Below, piece after piece: positions 35,028 to 44,251 of a stretch of DNA of 64,000 nt (positions are counted from its first letter, which is position 1; each line of letters starts with the position of its first letter). The position numbers and the translations under genes are program-made. The notes under the pieces were generated by a model, which was not told the origin of the DNA, searched no databases, and saw nothing but the letters and a program-made list of their open reading frames with translations. The DNA comes from Lysobacter sp. Root916 (GTDB lineage: Bacteria > Pseudomonadota > Gammaproteobacteria > Xanthomonadales > Xanthomonadaceae), in assembly GCF_001429785.1 (NCBI RefSeq), contig NZ_LMJF01000001.1:61152-125151 (forward strand), read 5' to 3'.

Positions 35028-36470
35028 TCAGCCCACCCGCACCAGCACCCAGCGTTGCGCGTAGGCGTTGTTGATCGAGAGGCTGTCGTAGTAGTGGTAG
35101 AGCTTGACCGGGCTGCCGTTCTCCTGGCGAGCGCCGAACACGTCCAGTACCGAGCGCGGCGCGTGCTTGGGACTGATCCGGAGCAGGCCGACGTCCAGGC
35201 GCCGGCTGTCCGGGTCCTCGCCCATGCGCTCGAACTTCCACAGCTGATCGTTGCGGCCGTTCACGGCTTCGATCGCGATCGCGCTGCCGTCGGCGATGCC
35301 GCCGTCAACCACGGTCAGCGCCTTTTCCGGAGCGCTCAGCGCATGCAGGCGATAGTAGCCGCCGCCGACGTTGTGCACGCGCCAGCGCTGCCCGCTTTCG
35401 GTCGGCATCGGCGCCATGCCGGGCAGGGTGGGCATGCCCGGCCAAAGTGGGGGCAGGTCGGTCAGGGCTTGGCATATGCCGACATCGCGCCCGCCGACCA
35501 GCACGGTCAGGCGGCTGTTCAGCGCCAGCCGCGGCCGCAGTTCGTAGATGGCATCGTCGCGCAGGCTTTCGCTGGGATTGGCGCTGACGATGGCGGCGAT
35601 CAAGTCGTGGTACATGCCGCCGGTGAACTGCTCCGGGTAGTCCATGGGCACGATGCCATAGCGTCCCGGCGCGGCGGCGCGAAAGAACCGGTAGAGCTTG
35701 GGGTTGGTGGTTTCGGCCAGGGTGATTGGCCAGACCGTGCCGGTGCCGCTGGCGAAGTTGATGAACAGCTTGCGTTTGTCTGGGTCGCGCACCGCGTCCG
35801 ACAAGGCCCGCTCGATGTAGACGTCGAACTTGCTGGCGCGGTTGAAGTGCGAGTAGACCTTGTATTCGTCCTGCACGTCGAAGAGGACGCCGTCGGCGTT
35901 GAGGTGTCGGAACGGGCAGTTGTCCGGCCAGTAGGTGGCGTCGATGCCGATCGCGCCGGGTTGGTAGCGGCGCAGCAACACGATCTTGCGCCTGACCTCG
36001 CCCAGCTTGGGCACCGTCTTGCCGGTGTGCCAGAACTCGCGGCTACCGGAATGGGCGATGCTGGCCGCGAACAGGTCGGCGAAGGCCTGGTCGTGATGGC
36101 CCGGCTGCTCGTTCTTGACCGACATCACGATGCATTCGAAGTTGTGCGCGGCCAGGAAGCGCTCGCAGACGCCCAGTACGTAGTCGAACGTGCGCTCCAT
36201 GTCGGACGAGCCGTGGCACAGCCGCAGCACCGGTGGCGACACCGCGTTGTCGTAGCGCAAGCGTATGTCGAGAAAGCGAATGCCTTGCCGCAGCTGGGCT
36301 TCGATATCCAGGTCCTGGCAGCGGGTCCAGCCCTCTTTCATGCCGATGTCGCTGCGGTACAGCGCGGTCACGCTGTCGTGGGTGCCGGGGATGCTGAGCT
36401 CGGACAGGTAGCGGCTGTCGTCGACGTACCGCATCCAATCGGTGACGACGGCGCGCGAGGCGTTGGGCAT
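35028..36470 (-). CDS. PI-PLC X-domain phosphodiesterase with C-terminal lectin-like domain
   Basis: This 480-residue protein has an N-terminal phosphatidylinositol-specific phospholipase C-type barrel. The catalytic histidines are visible as H31 (IPGTHDSV) and H86 (LRLCHGSSD), with the strand blocks IRFLDIRLRYDNA and FECIVMSVKNEQPGHHDQAF. From about residue 340 it continues into a beta-rich region with QRWRVHN and QRWVLVRV repeats typical of a ricin-type beta-trefoil. No signal peptide is evident at MPNASRAVV; export, if any, would be non-classical, or the enzyme acts inside the cell. GGAG precedes the ATG. It is divergent from a TonB-dependent receptor across a 401-base gap. Confidence 0.88.
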   Translation of the reverse strand: MPNASRAVVTDWMRYVDDSRYLSELSIPGTHDSVTALYRSDIGMKEGWTRCQDLDIEAQLRQGIRFLDIRLRYDNAVSPPVLRLCHGSSDMERTFDYVLGVCERFLAAHNFECIVMSVKNEQPGHHDQAFADLFAASIAHSGSREFWHTGKTVPKLGEVRRKIVLLRRYQPGAIGIDATYWPDNCPFRHLNADGVLFDVQDEYKVYSHFNRASKFDVYIERALSDAVRDPDKRKLFINFASGTGTVWPITLAETTNPKLYRFFRAAAPGRYGIVPMDYPEQFTGGMYHDLIAAIVSANPSESLRDDAIYELRPRLALNSRLTVLVGGRDVGICQALTDLPPLWPGMPTLPGMAPMPTESGQRWRVHNVGGGYYRLHALSAPEKALTVVDGGIADGSAIAIEAVNGRNDQLWKFERMGEDPDSRRLDVGLLRISPKHAPRSVLDVFGARQENGSPVKLYHYYDSLSINNAYAQRWVLVRVG

Positions 36471-36871
36471 GGCGGACTCCGGGGGTGTCGGATGCTGCGA
36501 TGGTTCCGCGCGCGATCGGGCGCGGCAATCGCCGAAATCAGGTAGGCCGCAGGCGTATCGCCCCGCCGCGCGTGCCCCGGCTGTCTGTGGGAGCGGCGTA
36601 AGCCGCGATCGGCTGCCGGCGTGCTTCCGGCTCGCGTCGCAAGCGGGTTCCATCGCGGCTTACGCCGCTCCCACAGAGCGGGTGAAAGATTCATGGTGCT
36701 GGCGCGCGAATCGGGCTGGGGAGCGTGCGCTGCGCAGCGTTGTCGGGCGAACTGCCTTCTGACTGCAACCTCGCGTACACACGATATCGACAGACTTCCG
36801 CGGCTTCGCTCTGCATGCCGCCCGGAGTGATATTTGCAATGCACGGCGGCCTCCCTGATGGAAATCCCGAC
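36471..36871. other. divergent intergenic region with a REP pair
   Basis: No gene is recognised in these 401 bases. A REP-like inverted pair fills 36585-36676. The rest, about 36690-36860, is the likely promoter region of the TonB-dependent receptor, with no clear Fur or other operator seen. Confidence 0.45.
36585..36676. repeat. REP-like inverted pair, copy 1
   Basis: CTGTGGGAGCGGCGTAAGCC runs into CGCGAT. After about 42 bases its reverse complement follows (ATCGCGGCTTACGCCGC, then TCCCACAG). It is the first of five copies in this window. Confidence 0.85.
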
Positions 36872-39121
36872 ATGACGACGAAGACGACGATCCTCGCCGC
36901 CTCGATTCTGCTGTGCCTGTACACCGCCGCCGCACGCGCCGAGACGCCTGCCGCGCAGCCCGATGCCGACGCCGCGTCCGCCGCGGCCATGGACGACGCC
37001 ACCACGCTGGACGCGGTCTCGGTGGTGGGTACCGGCCAGACCCGTCAGGTCCAGTCGCTGGGCCGCGCCGACCTGCAGCGCGAAGCCGCCGGCACCAGCC
37101 CGCTCAAGGTCATGGCCAAGCTGCCGGGCGTGCATTTCCAGAGCTCCGATCCCTGGGGCAACTACGAATGGTCGAGCAAGCTCAGCATCCGCGGCTTCTC
37201 GCAGCAGCAGCTGGGTTTCACCCTCGACGGCGTGCCGCTGGGCGACATGAGCTACGGCAACCACAACGGCCTGCACATCAGCCGCGCGATCATCAGCGAG
37301 AACCTGTCCGGCGCCGAGCTGTCGCAGGGCAGCGGCGCGATCGACACCGCGTCCAGCGGCAACCTCGGCGGCACCTTGCGTTTCTTCAGCAGCGACCCGT
37401 CCGCCGACTACGGCGTGCGCCTGGCCCAGACCTTCGGCAGCGACGCCACCCGCCGCAGCTACGCGCGCGTCGACACCGGCGACCACAACGGCTTCAGCGC
37501 CTACCTCAGCGGCGCCTTCCACACCACCGACAAGTGGAAAGGCGAGGGCCCGCAGCGCAACGCTCAGTTCAACGCCAAGTTGGTCTATGCGACCGAGGAC
37601 CTCAAGCTCACCGGCTATGCCGCGACCTCGCGTCGGCGCGAGACCGACTACGCCGACCTGTCGCTGGATTCGGCGCGCCGCCTGGGCATGGATTGGGACA
37701 ACTACGCCGGCGACTGGCAGCGCGCGATCGACGCCGCCGGCGGCATCTTCCGCGGCGGCGTGAACAGCCTCGACGATGCCTACTACATCGCCCGCGGCCT
37801 GCGCGACGACGACCTGCTGTACGTCTCGGCCGACTGGTCGGCCAGCGAAGACCTGAGCTTCGCCGCCACCGCCTATTACCACCGCAACGAAGGCCAGGGC
37901 CATTGGGCCACGCCCTACGCGTCCTCGCCGACCGTGCCGATCGCGATGCGCACCACCGAGTACGACATCGAGCGCACCGGCATCACCCCCAGTCTGACCT
38001 GGCAGATCGGCAACCATCGCCTGCAGGCCGGCCTGTGGCTGGAGCGCAACGCCCACGGCGTGCAGCGCAACTTCTACAACCTGCGCCGCGACACCGCGCC
38101 GGACGGGATCTACTTCCTGCGCGATCCCGACGCGCGCGTGTTCCGTCAGCGCTTCGACACCGACACCCGCCAGTTCTACGTCACCGACCACATGGAGTTC
38201 ATCGACGGCCGCCTGGCGATCGATGCCGGCTTCAAGGGCACGCGCGTGGAGACCGACGGCAAGAACCTGATCGGCAGCCGCGCCGGCGGCAAGCTGGAGG
38301 CCGAGGACAACTTCCTGCCCCAGGTCGGCGCGCGCTGGCAGTTCAGCGAGCACGAAGAGATCTTCGGCTCCTACAGCGAGAACATGGCCGCGTTCCGCAC
38401 CGGCGTGAACGGCCCGCATTCGACCTCGCAGGCCGCGTTCAATGCCGCCGTGGCGACGCTGGAACCGGAAACCTCGCGCACCATCGAGGCCGGCCTGCGC
38501 ACCAGCCGCGACGGCCTGGAAGCGTCGGTGGCGCTGTACCGCGTCGACTTCGAGAACCGCCTGCTCGCGATCGCGCGCTGCGCCGGCATCGTCGGCTGCG
38601 CGTCCAGCTTCGCCAACGTCGGCGACGTCGAGACCCGCGGCGCCGAACTGACCGTGCTGTGGACGCCGATCGAGGGCCTGAGCTGGTACAACTCGCTGGC
38701 CTTCAACAAGTCCGAATACGCCTCGGACTACCTGGACGGCACCACCTTGATTCCGGCCAGGGGCAAGGACGTGGTCGACGCGCCCAAGCGCCTGTACGCG
38801 ACCGAGCTGCGCTGGAGCCGCGACGGTTTCTCGGCCCAGATCGGCGCCAAGTACACCGACAAGCGCTACCTGACCTATCTCAACGATTCCAAGGTCGGTT
38901 CGTTCTGGGTCGCCGACGCCGCCGTGTCCTACGAGTGGACCGAACTGAGCTGGGCGGATGCGTTCAAGCTGCAGTTCAACGTCACCAACCTGTTCGACGA
39001 AGACTACTTCGGCAGCATCGGCACCAACGGCTTCGTGACCTCCGACCCGAACGGTCTGAACTACACGCTGCAATCGGGCGCGCCGCGGCAGATGTTCCTG
39101 ACCGCGGAAGTGAAGTTCTGA
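36872..39121 (+). CDS. TonB-dependent outer-membrane receptor (749 aa)
   Basis: A TonB-gated beta-barrel for uptake of a scarce ligand. The ATG at 36872 is chosen because it gives a signal peptide ending ARAE; the open frame extends upstream without one. A TonB-box-like LDAVSVVG segment is followed by the plug domain (about residues 45-160; SPLKVMAKLPGVHFQSS, SIRGFSQQQLGFTLDGVPLG, SGAIDTASSGNLGG). The barrel then ends in the terminal Phe (EVKF) needed for outer-membrane insertion. The blocks WGNYEWSSKLSIRGF and NLFDEDYFGSI place it in the iron-complex-type receptor group; the ligand cannot be inferred. The divergent PI-PLC gene might supply a substrate, but this is speculative. Confidence 0.9.
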   Translation: MTTKTTILAASILLCLYTAAARAETPAAQPDADAASAAAMDDATTLDAVSVVGTGQTRQVQSLGRADLQREAAGTSPLKVMAKLPGVHFQSSDPWGNYEWSSKLSIRGFSQQQLGFTLDGVPLGDMSYGNHNGLHISRAIISENLSGAELSQGSGAIDTASSGNLGGTLRFFSSDPSADYGVRLAQTFGSDATRRSYARVDTGDHNGFSAYLSGAFHTTDKWKGEGPQRNAQFNAKLVYATEDLKLTGYAATSRRRETDYADLSLDSARRLGMDWDNYAGDWQRAIDAAGGIFRGGVNSLDDAYYIARGLRDDDLLYVSADWSASEDLSFAATAYYHRNEGQGHWATPYASSPTVPIAMRTTEYDIERTGITPSLTWQIGNHRLQAGLWLERNAHGVQRNFYNLRRDTAPDGIYFLRDPDARVFRQRFDTDTRQFYVTDHMEFIDGRLAIDAGFKGTRVETDGKNLIGSRAGGKLEAEDNFLPQVGARWQFSEHEEIFGSYSENMAAFRTGVNGPHSTSQAAFNAAVATLEPETSRTIEAGLRTSRDGLEASVALYRVDFENRLLAIARCAGIVGCASSFANVGDVETRGAELTVLWTPIEGLSWYNSLAFNKSEYASDYLDGTTLIPARGKDVVDAPKRLYATELRWSRDGFSAQIGAKYTDKRYLTYLNDSKVGSFWVADAAVSYEWTELSWADAFKLQFNVTNLFDEDYFGSIGTNGFVTSDPNGLNYTLQSGAPRQMFLTAEVKF

Positions 39122-39180
39122 TGAGGTGGCATCTCTCCTAGGGGGAGATGCTTGCTTCGACCTGCCACAGCGACGAAATC

Positions 39181-39262
39181 GTAGGGTGCGGTGAGCCCTG
39201 GGCGAACCGCACCTTAGCGCCGATCGGGCGCCCGCGATGGTGCGGTTGCCACCGCACCCTAC
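39181..39262. repeat. inverted repeat with GTAGGGTGCGGT arms
   Basis: The arms GTAGGGTGCGGT (39181-39192) and ACCGCACCCTAC (39251-39262) are perfect complements. An inner pair, GAACCGCACC and GGTGCGGTT, extends the structure. It lies between the convergent receptor and lpxH genes and could act as a hairpin for both transcripts. Confidence 0.75.
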
Positions 39263-39287
39263 GTCGCCCGGAGCGACGCCGCGAAGT

Positions 39288-40022
39288 TCAGCTCAGCGCC
39301 TGCAGTTGCAGACCATCGCGGTTCACCCGCAGCACCGAGCCCTGGTCGTACCAGTCGCCCAGCACCACGCGCTGGCGCGCGCTGCCCGCCACGTCCAGCT
39401 CGTGCACGGCGGGGCGGTGGGTGTGGCCGTGGATCATGCGGATCAGGCCGTAGCGCGCGAACACGCTGCCGACGGTGGCCGGCGAGACGTCGGTGATGGT
39501 TTCCATGGTGCCGGCGTCGCGCAGGCCGGACTGGTGGGCCTTGCTGGCCGCGCGCGCTTGCTGCGCGAACGCCAATCGCGCGGCCAACGGCTGGGCCAGG
39601 AACTGCGCCTGCCAGGCCGGGTCGCGGGTCTGGGCGCGGAACTGCTGATAGGCGACATCGTCGGTGCACAGCAGGTCGCCGTGCTGGATCAGGGTCGGCT
39701 GGCCGTACAGCACCACCACCGCCGGGTCGGGCAGGATGCGCATGCCGGCGCGGCGCGCATAGTCATCGCCGAGCAGGAAATCGCGATTGCCGCGGATGAA
39801 CGACACCGGCACGCCGCTGTCGGCCAGCGCACGCAGCTCGGCGGCCACGTAGGCGCCGGTCTCGGAGGGGTCGTCGTCGCCGACCCAGGCTTCGAACAGG
39901 TCGCCCAGGATGTACAGGGCGTCGGCGCCGCGGGCCTCCGAGCGCAGGAATTGGCCGAACAGGGCGGTGGTCTGCGGGCGTTCCGCGTCCAGGTGCAGGT
40001 CGGAAATGAAAAGGGTCGTCAT
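39288..40022 (-). CDS. lpxH: UDP-2,3-diacylglucosamine diphosphatase
   Basis: A peripheral membrane metallophosphatase that hydrolyses UDP-2,3-diacylglucosamine to lipid X and UMP in lipid A synthesis. It has 244 residues. The metal ligands are in order: D8-L-H10 (ISDLHLD), [11 protein letters not shown], the GNRDFL block, a His in QHGDLLC, and GHTHRPAVH. The family lid region [20 protein letters not shown] is intact. ATG at 40022 is used. The gene is divergent from gltX with a 173-base gap. Confidence 0.96.
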   Translation of the reverse strand: MTTLFISDLHLDAERPQTTALFGQFLRSEARGADALYILGDLFEAWVGDDDPSETGAYVAAELRALADSGVPVSFIRGNRDFLLGDDYARRAGMRILPDPAVVVLYGQPTLIQHGDLLCTDDVAYQQFRAQTRDPAWQAQFLAQPLAARLAFAQQARAASKAHQSGLRDAGTMETITDVSPATVGSVFARYGLIRMIHGHTHRPAVHELDVAGSARQRVVLGDWYDQGSVLRVNRDGLQLQALS

Positions 40023-40159
40023 CGGCCTAGTTTAGGGCACCGGCGCCGAGCGGCAGGCCGGGCGCGGCGCGCGCGGGCGGCCCAGGCCCGGATTCGTGCC
40101 GGTTCGCGCCTCGAGGCGCTGCGCTGGCGGCGCGGCCGGCAGCGCCACGGCCACTCCGT

Positions 40160-40165
40160 TAAAAT
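40160..40165 (+). promoter_or_regulatory. candidate -10 box for gltX
   Basis: TAAAAT lies 30 bases before the gltX start in an otherwise very GC-rich gap. No clear -35 is seen. Confidence 0.35.
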
Positions 40166-40195
40166 GCCCGATTCCCCGATCCATCCGAGCCCCGC

Positions 40196-41596
40196 ATGAC
40201 CTGCCGCACCCGCTTCGCTCCCAGTCCCACCGGCTACCTGCACATCGGCGGCGCGCGCACCGCGCTGTACTGCTGGCTGGAAGCGCGCCGCGCGGGCGGC
40301 CAGTTCATCCTGCGCATCGAGGACACCGACCAGGAGCGCAGCACCCAGGCCGCGATCGACGCGATCCTGGAGGCGATGGACTGGCTGGGCCTGGGCTACG
40401 ACGAGGGCCCGATCTACCAGACCCAGCGCCTGGCGCGTTATCGCGAGGTCGCCGAGCAGATGGTCGCGGCCGGCACCGCCTATTACGCCTACGAGACCCG
40501 CGAAGAGCTCGCGGCCGCGCGCGACGCCGCGATGGCGGCCAAGGAGAAGCCGCGCTACAACGGCGCCTACCGCGACCGCAACGCGCCCTACCGCGACGAT
40601 CCGAACCGGGTGATCCGCTTCAAGAATCCGCTCGATGGCACCGTCGCGTTCGACGACAAGGTCAAGGGCACCATCGAGATCGCCAACAGCGAGCTCGACG
40701 ATCTGGTGATCTTCCGCGCCGACGGCTACCCGACCTACAACTTCGCGGTCGTGGTCGACGACCTGGACATGGGCATCACCGATGTCGTGCGCGGCGACGA
40801 CCACGTCAACAACACCCCGCGCCAGATCAACATCTACCGCGCGCTGGGCGCGCCGGTGCCGCATTTCTCGCACCTGCCGATGATCCTGGACGAGGATGGC
40901 AACAAGCTGTCCAAGCGCACCGGCGCGGCCGACGTGATGCAGTACCGCGACGAGGGCTATCTGCCGCACGCGCTGCTGAACTACCTGGTGCGCCTGGGCT
41001 GGTCGCACGGCGATCAGGAAATCTTCTCGATCGAGGAGATGACCCGCCTGTTCAAGCTCGAGGACGTGAACTCCAAGGCCTCGCGCCTGGATTCGGCCAA
41101 GCTGGGCTGGCTGAACCAGCAATACCTCAAGAACGACGATCCGGTCGAGGTCGGCAAGCACCTGGAGTGGCATCTGCTGAACAACGGTTACGACCTCGCC
41201 GCCGGCCCGGCGCCGGCCGACGTGGTGATCGCGCTGCGCGACCGCGTGCAGACCCTCAAGGACATGGCCGAGCGCGCCGGAGTCTGGTATCGCCCGCTGC
41301 AGCAGTACGACGAGGCCGCGGTCGCCAAGCATCTCAACGCCGCCGCCCAGGCCCCGTTGGCCGAGGCGCGCACGCGCCTGGCCGCGCTGGAGGCCTGGAC
41401 CGCCGAGGCCGTGGCCGCGGCCCTGCATGCCGCCGCCGAGGCCCTGGGCATCGGCATGGGCAAGGTCGCCCAGCCGCTGCGTGTGGCCATCACCGGCACC
41501 CAGGTCAGCCCGGACATCTCGCACACGGTCTATCTGGCCGGTCAGGCCCAGGCCTTGCAGCGCATCGACGCCGCCCTCATTAAGATCCCAGCCTAG
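40196..41596 (+). CDS. gltX: glutamyl-tRNA synthetase
   Basis: A class I aminoacyl-tRNA synthetase charging tRNA-Glu. It has 466 residues. The HIGH-type motif is H16-I-G-G ([16 protein letters not shown]). The KMSKS-type motif is K237-L-S-K-R (GNKLSKRTG). The C-terminal anticodon-binding alpha-helical cage is complete. The length and the [18 protein letters not shown] block are typical of the discriminating housekeeping enzyme. zur follows 32 bases later on the same strand, so the two may share a transcript. Confidence 0.98.
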   Translation: MTCRTRFAPSPTGYLHIGGARTALYCWLEARRAGGQFILRIEDTDQERSTQAAIDAILEAMDWLGLGYDEGPIYQTQRLARYREVAEQMVAAGTAYYAYETREELAAARDAAMAAKEKPRYNGAYRDRNAPYRDDPNRVIRFKNPLDGTVAFDDKVKGTIEIANSELDDLVIFRADGYPTYNFAVVVDDLDMGITDVVRGDDHVNNTPRQINIYRALGAPVPHFSHLPMILDEDGNKLSKRTGAADVMQYRDEGYLPHALLNYLVRLGWSHGDQEIFSIEEMTRLFKLEDVNSKASRLDSAKLGWLNQQYLKNDDPVEVGKHLEWHLLNNGYDLAAGPAPADVVIALRDRVQTLKDMAERAGVWYRPLQQYDEAAVAKHLNAAAQAPLAEARTRLAALEAWTAEAVAAALHAAAEALGIGMGKVAQPLRVAITGTQVSPDISHTVYLAGQAQALQRIDAALIKIPA

Positions 41597-41628
41597 GACG
41601 CGTCAGCGCCGCGCCACCGGAGCCCGCC

Positions 41629-42120
41629 ATGAGCAGCCACACCGCCTGCACCGACCCCAAGCACCACGTCCACGACGGCGACGCCTTCGTGCACGAGGTG
41701 GAGCGGGCCTGCGAGCAGCGCGGGCTGCGGCTCACGCCGATCCGCGCCCACGCCCTGCGCCTGATCGCCGACGCCGGCAAGCCGATGAAGGCCTACGATC
41801 TTCTCGATCGCATGAAGGCCACCCACGACGCGGCCGCGCCGCCGACGGTGTATCGCGCGCTGGACTTCCTGCTCGAGCACGGCTTCATCCACAAGCTGGC
41901 CTCGATCAACGCCTTCGTGGGCTGCCATCACCCGGGCGGCGCCCAGCACGCGGTGCCGTTCCTGATCTGCGACAGCTGCCAGTCGGCGACCGAGCTGGAA
42001 GACGAGCGCATCGTCGATCTGCTGGAAGCGCGCGCCCGCGCGCTGGGCTTCGCGCCGCAGGCGCAGACCCTGGAAGTGCATGGCATGTGCGCGGACTGCG
42101 TGGCCAAGCAGGCGGCTTGA
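41629..42120 (+). CDS. zur: zinc uptake regulator, Fur family
   Basis: A Fur-family repressor of 163 residues. The N-terminal winged helix (LRLTPIRAHALRLIADAGKP, then PTVYRALDFLLEHGFIHKL) is followed by a dimer domain. It carries the zinc-binding pairs C-D-S-C (LICDSCQS) and C-A-D-C (GMCADCVAKQ) and the HHPGG element. The lack of typical Fur iron-site residues and the CxxC pairs favour Zur. A strong Zur-box-like palindrome lies 6 kb away between the znuD-like and merC-like genes, fitting this assignment. The N-terminus is His-rich (DPKHHVHDGD). A REP-like pair follows. Confidence 0.9.
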   Translation: MSSHTACTDPKHHVHDGDAFVHEVERACEQRGLRLTPIRAHALRLIADAGKPMKAYDLLDRMKATHDAAAPPTVYRALDFLLEHGFIHKLASINAFVGCHHPGGAQHAVPFLICDSCQSATELEDERIVDLLEARARALGFAPQAQTLEVHGMCADCVAKQAA

Positions 42121-42141
42121 GCGCGTAATTCGCCTCCTGTC

Positions 42142-42216
42142 CTGTGGGAGCGGCGTAAGCCGCGATGGCCTTACCCGGTACGGTGGCGCTAATCGCGGCT
42201 TACGCCGCTCCCACAG
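42142..42216. repeat. REP-like inverted pair, copy 2
   Basis: CTGTGGGAGCGGCGTAAGCC and its reverse complement are separated by about 25 bases, nearly identical to copy 1. It lies between the convergent zur and MFS transporter genes. Confidence 0.85.
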
Positions 42217-42257
42217 AAAGCGCACGTCCCCCAGGGGCAAGTTAGAACCGCGACGAC

Positions 42258-43502
42258 TCAGGCCGTCGCCAGCGCGCGCTGCACGCGCGCCTCGCGGATC
42301 GGCAGGTTCGCGGCGGCGGCCAGCAGGGCCAGCACGATGTCGGCGTACCACATCCAGGTGTAGTCGCCGAACTTCGCCATCGCCAAACCGCCGAACCAGG
42401 CGCCGAAGAAACCGCCGATCTGGTGCGACAGCAGGGTCAGGCCGAACAAGGTGCCCAGGTAGCGCGGCCCGAACAGTTTGCCGACCAGGCCCGCGGTCGG
42501 CGGCACCGTGGCCAGCCAGGTCAGGCCCAGGCCCGCGGCGAAGATGAAGAAGGTGGTCGGCGTGGGCGGCGACACCAGGTAGAGGCCGATCATCGCCGCG
42601 CGGCTCGCGTACATCGCCGCCAGCAGGTACTTCATGCGATAGCGCTGGCCCAGCGCACCCGCGGCCAGGCTGCCGGCGACGTTGAACAGGCCGATCAGGG
42701 CCAGGGCCACCGCCGATACGCTGTCGGGCAAGCCGCACAGCGCGATCTCGCCGGGCAGGTGGGTGACCAGGAAGGCGATGTGGAAGCCGCAGGTGAAGAA
42801 GCCGATGTGCAGGCACCAGTAACTGCGGTCGCGTAGCGCGATGCGCACCTGCTCGCGCAGGCCGATGCCGGGTGCGGCCGTCGCGGCCGCGGCGCTGGCG
42901 GGCGCTGCGCGCCGGCGCAGCGGCCAGGCCAGGGGCAGCGTCGCCAGGGCCGCCACCGCCAATGCCCACATGCCCGCGGCCCAGCCCGCGGCGCTGATCA
43001 CCGCCTGCGCGAACGGCGCGAACAGGAACTGCCCGAACGAGCCGCCGGCGTTGATCACGCCCGCGGCCATGGAACGGTTCTGCGCCGGCACCCGAGCCGC
43101 GGTCGCGCCGATCAGGATCGAAAAACTGCCCGCGCCCGCGCCGGCCGCGGCCAACACGCCCAGGGTCAGCAGCAGACCCCATTCGGACGCGAACATCGGC
43201 GTCAGCGCCATGCCCGCGACCAGCAGCACGCTGCCGAACACCAGCACCCGGCCGGGGCCGCGCTGATCGGCGATGGCGCCGAACACCGGCTGCACCGCGC
43301 CCCACACGAATTGGCCGATCGCCAGCGCGAAGCTGATCTGGGCGATGCCCAGGCCGGTGCTGGCGCCGAGCGGCTTCACGAACAGGCCCAGCGACTGGCG
43401 CACGCCCATGGTGATCATCAGCATCGCGGTGGCGGCCAGCACCAGCGGCCAATAGCGGATCGTAGGCGCGGCGGCGGACGGAACGGCGGCATCGGCGCTC
43501 AT
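42258..43502 (-). CDS. major facilitator superfamily transporter
   Basis: An inner-membrane transporter of 414 residues with 12 predicted helices. The MFS signature region after helix 2 is FGAIADQRGPGRV. The region TMGVRQSLGLFVKPLGAS resembles the oxalate/formate and NNP-like MFS groups, often annotated as organic-anion or drug exporters. The substrate is unknown. The start at 43502 overlaps the stop of the MarR gene (ATGA), so regulator and transporter are translationally coupled. The palindrome in front of marR would control both. The longer frame to 43610 lacks an early helix and would run through the MarR gene. Confidence 0.9.
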   Translation of the reverse strand: MSADAAVPSAAAPTIRYWPLVLAATAMLMITMGVRQSLGLFVKPLGASTGLGIAQISFALAIGQFVWGAVQPVFGAIADQRGPGRVLVFGSVLLVAGMALTPMFASEWGLLLTLGVLAAAGAGAGSFSILIGATAARVPAQNRSMAAGVINAGGSFGQFLFAPFAQAVISAAGWAAGMWALAVAALATLPLAWPLRRRAAPASAAAATAAPGIGLREQVRIALRDRSYWCLHIGFFTCGFHIAFLVTHLPGEIALCGLPDSVSAVALALIGLFNVAGSLAAGALGQRYRMKYLLAAMYASRAAMIGLYLVSPPTPTTFFIFAAGLGLTWLATVPPTAGLVGKLFGPRYLGTLFGLTLLSHQIGGFFGAWFGGLAMAKFGDYTWMWYADIVLALLAAAANLPIREARVQRALATA

Positions 43503-43993
43503 ACGCGGGGTCCTTGCAGTTGGGCGATCGCAAGATCGAGGTGCGCATGCAGCGCGAGCAGGGCTTCGCGACCGAGTTCGCGTTCGATGGCGTCCTGCGC
43601 GGCCTGCCACAGCGGGATCGCGCGTGCGATCGCGCGCTTGCCGGCGGCGGTGACCTGGACCCGGCGCTGGCGCGCATCCTCACCGGCCACGCTGGCGAGC
43701 CAGCCGGCGGCGAGCAGCGGCTTGAGATCGCGGCTGAGCGTGCTGCGGTCCATGCCGAGCTCGCGCGCGAACTCGCCGATGCTGCGCGGCTCGCCACCGA
43801 CGCGGCGCAAGATCGAATACTGATTGAGGTTGAGCGCGGCCGGCGCCAGCGCCTGGTCGTAGCGCTGGCTCATCAGCCGGGTCAGCTTGCGCACGCGGAA
43901 GCAGGTGCAGGGCGACATCGCGCTGTCGCGCGCGCGCGGATCATCGCCGGCGGCGGGCTTGCTGCGGACTTTCGAAGCGGGGGAGGCCGGCAT
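43499..43993 (-). CDS. MarR-family transcriptional regulator
   Basis: A winged-helix regulator. The recognition region is RSIGEFARELGMDRSTLSRDLKPLLAAGWL, with the wing SVAGEDARQRRVQVTAAG. The start is uncertain: ATG at 43993 gives 164 residues with a low-complexity N-terminus, while ATG at 43918 (MSPCTCFRVRKL) gives 139 residues closer to the family norm. Neither has a good ribosome site. The far upstream ATG at 44050 is rejected because a clear palindrome (44002-44024) would then be inside the gene. It probably represses itself and the coupled MFS transporter, responding to a small ligand that the pump exports. Confidence 0.88.
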   Translation of the reverse strand: MPASPASKVRSKPAAGDDPRARDSAMSPCTCFRVRKLTRLMSQRYDQALAPAALNLNQYSILRRVGGEPRSIGEFARELGMDRSTLSRDLKPLLAAGWLASVAGEDARQRRVQVTAAGKRAIARAIPLWQAAQDAIERELGREALLALHAHLDLAIAQLQGPRV

Positions 43994-44001
43994 TGAGTGC
44001 A

Positions 44002-44024
44002 TATGCATGTGATTAACGTGCATA
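44002..44024. promoter_or_regulatory. palindromic operator upstream of the MarR/MFS pair
   Basis: The arms TATGCATGT and ACGTGCATA (8 of 9 positions complementary) flank the centre GATTA. It is an A/T-rich island in GC-rich DNA, eight bases before the MarR ATG at 43993, the expected place for an autoregulatory MarR site. Confidence 0.6.
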
Positions 44025-44251
44025 TACCCATATTTCGGGCGTCGACGCAAGCGTCTGCCGCTGGATGGACGCCAAACGCGGTGCGCGGGCCCGGGAGGTC
44101 AGCGAGTGGGGCGCCCGCGCGCATCGGCATGGCTTGGCCGATCCGCAACGCGCGTTGCGTTCACCTTCGCACAGGGAGTTATGCGGCCATGAGGCCGCTG
44201 CACCGGCGACGCGCACAGCGCGCTTACAGTCGACACGACAAGGAGCAGTTC

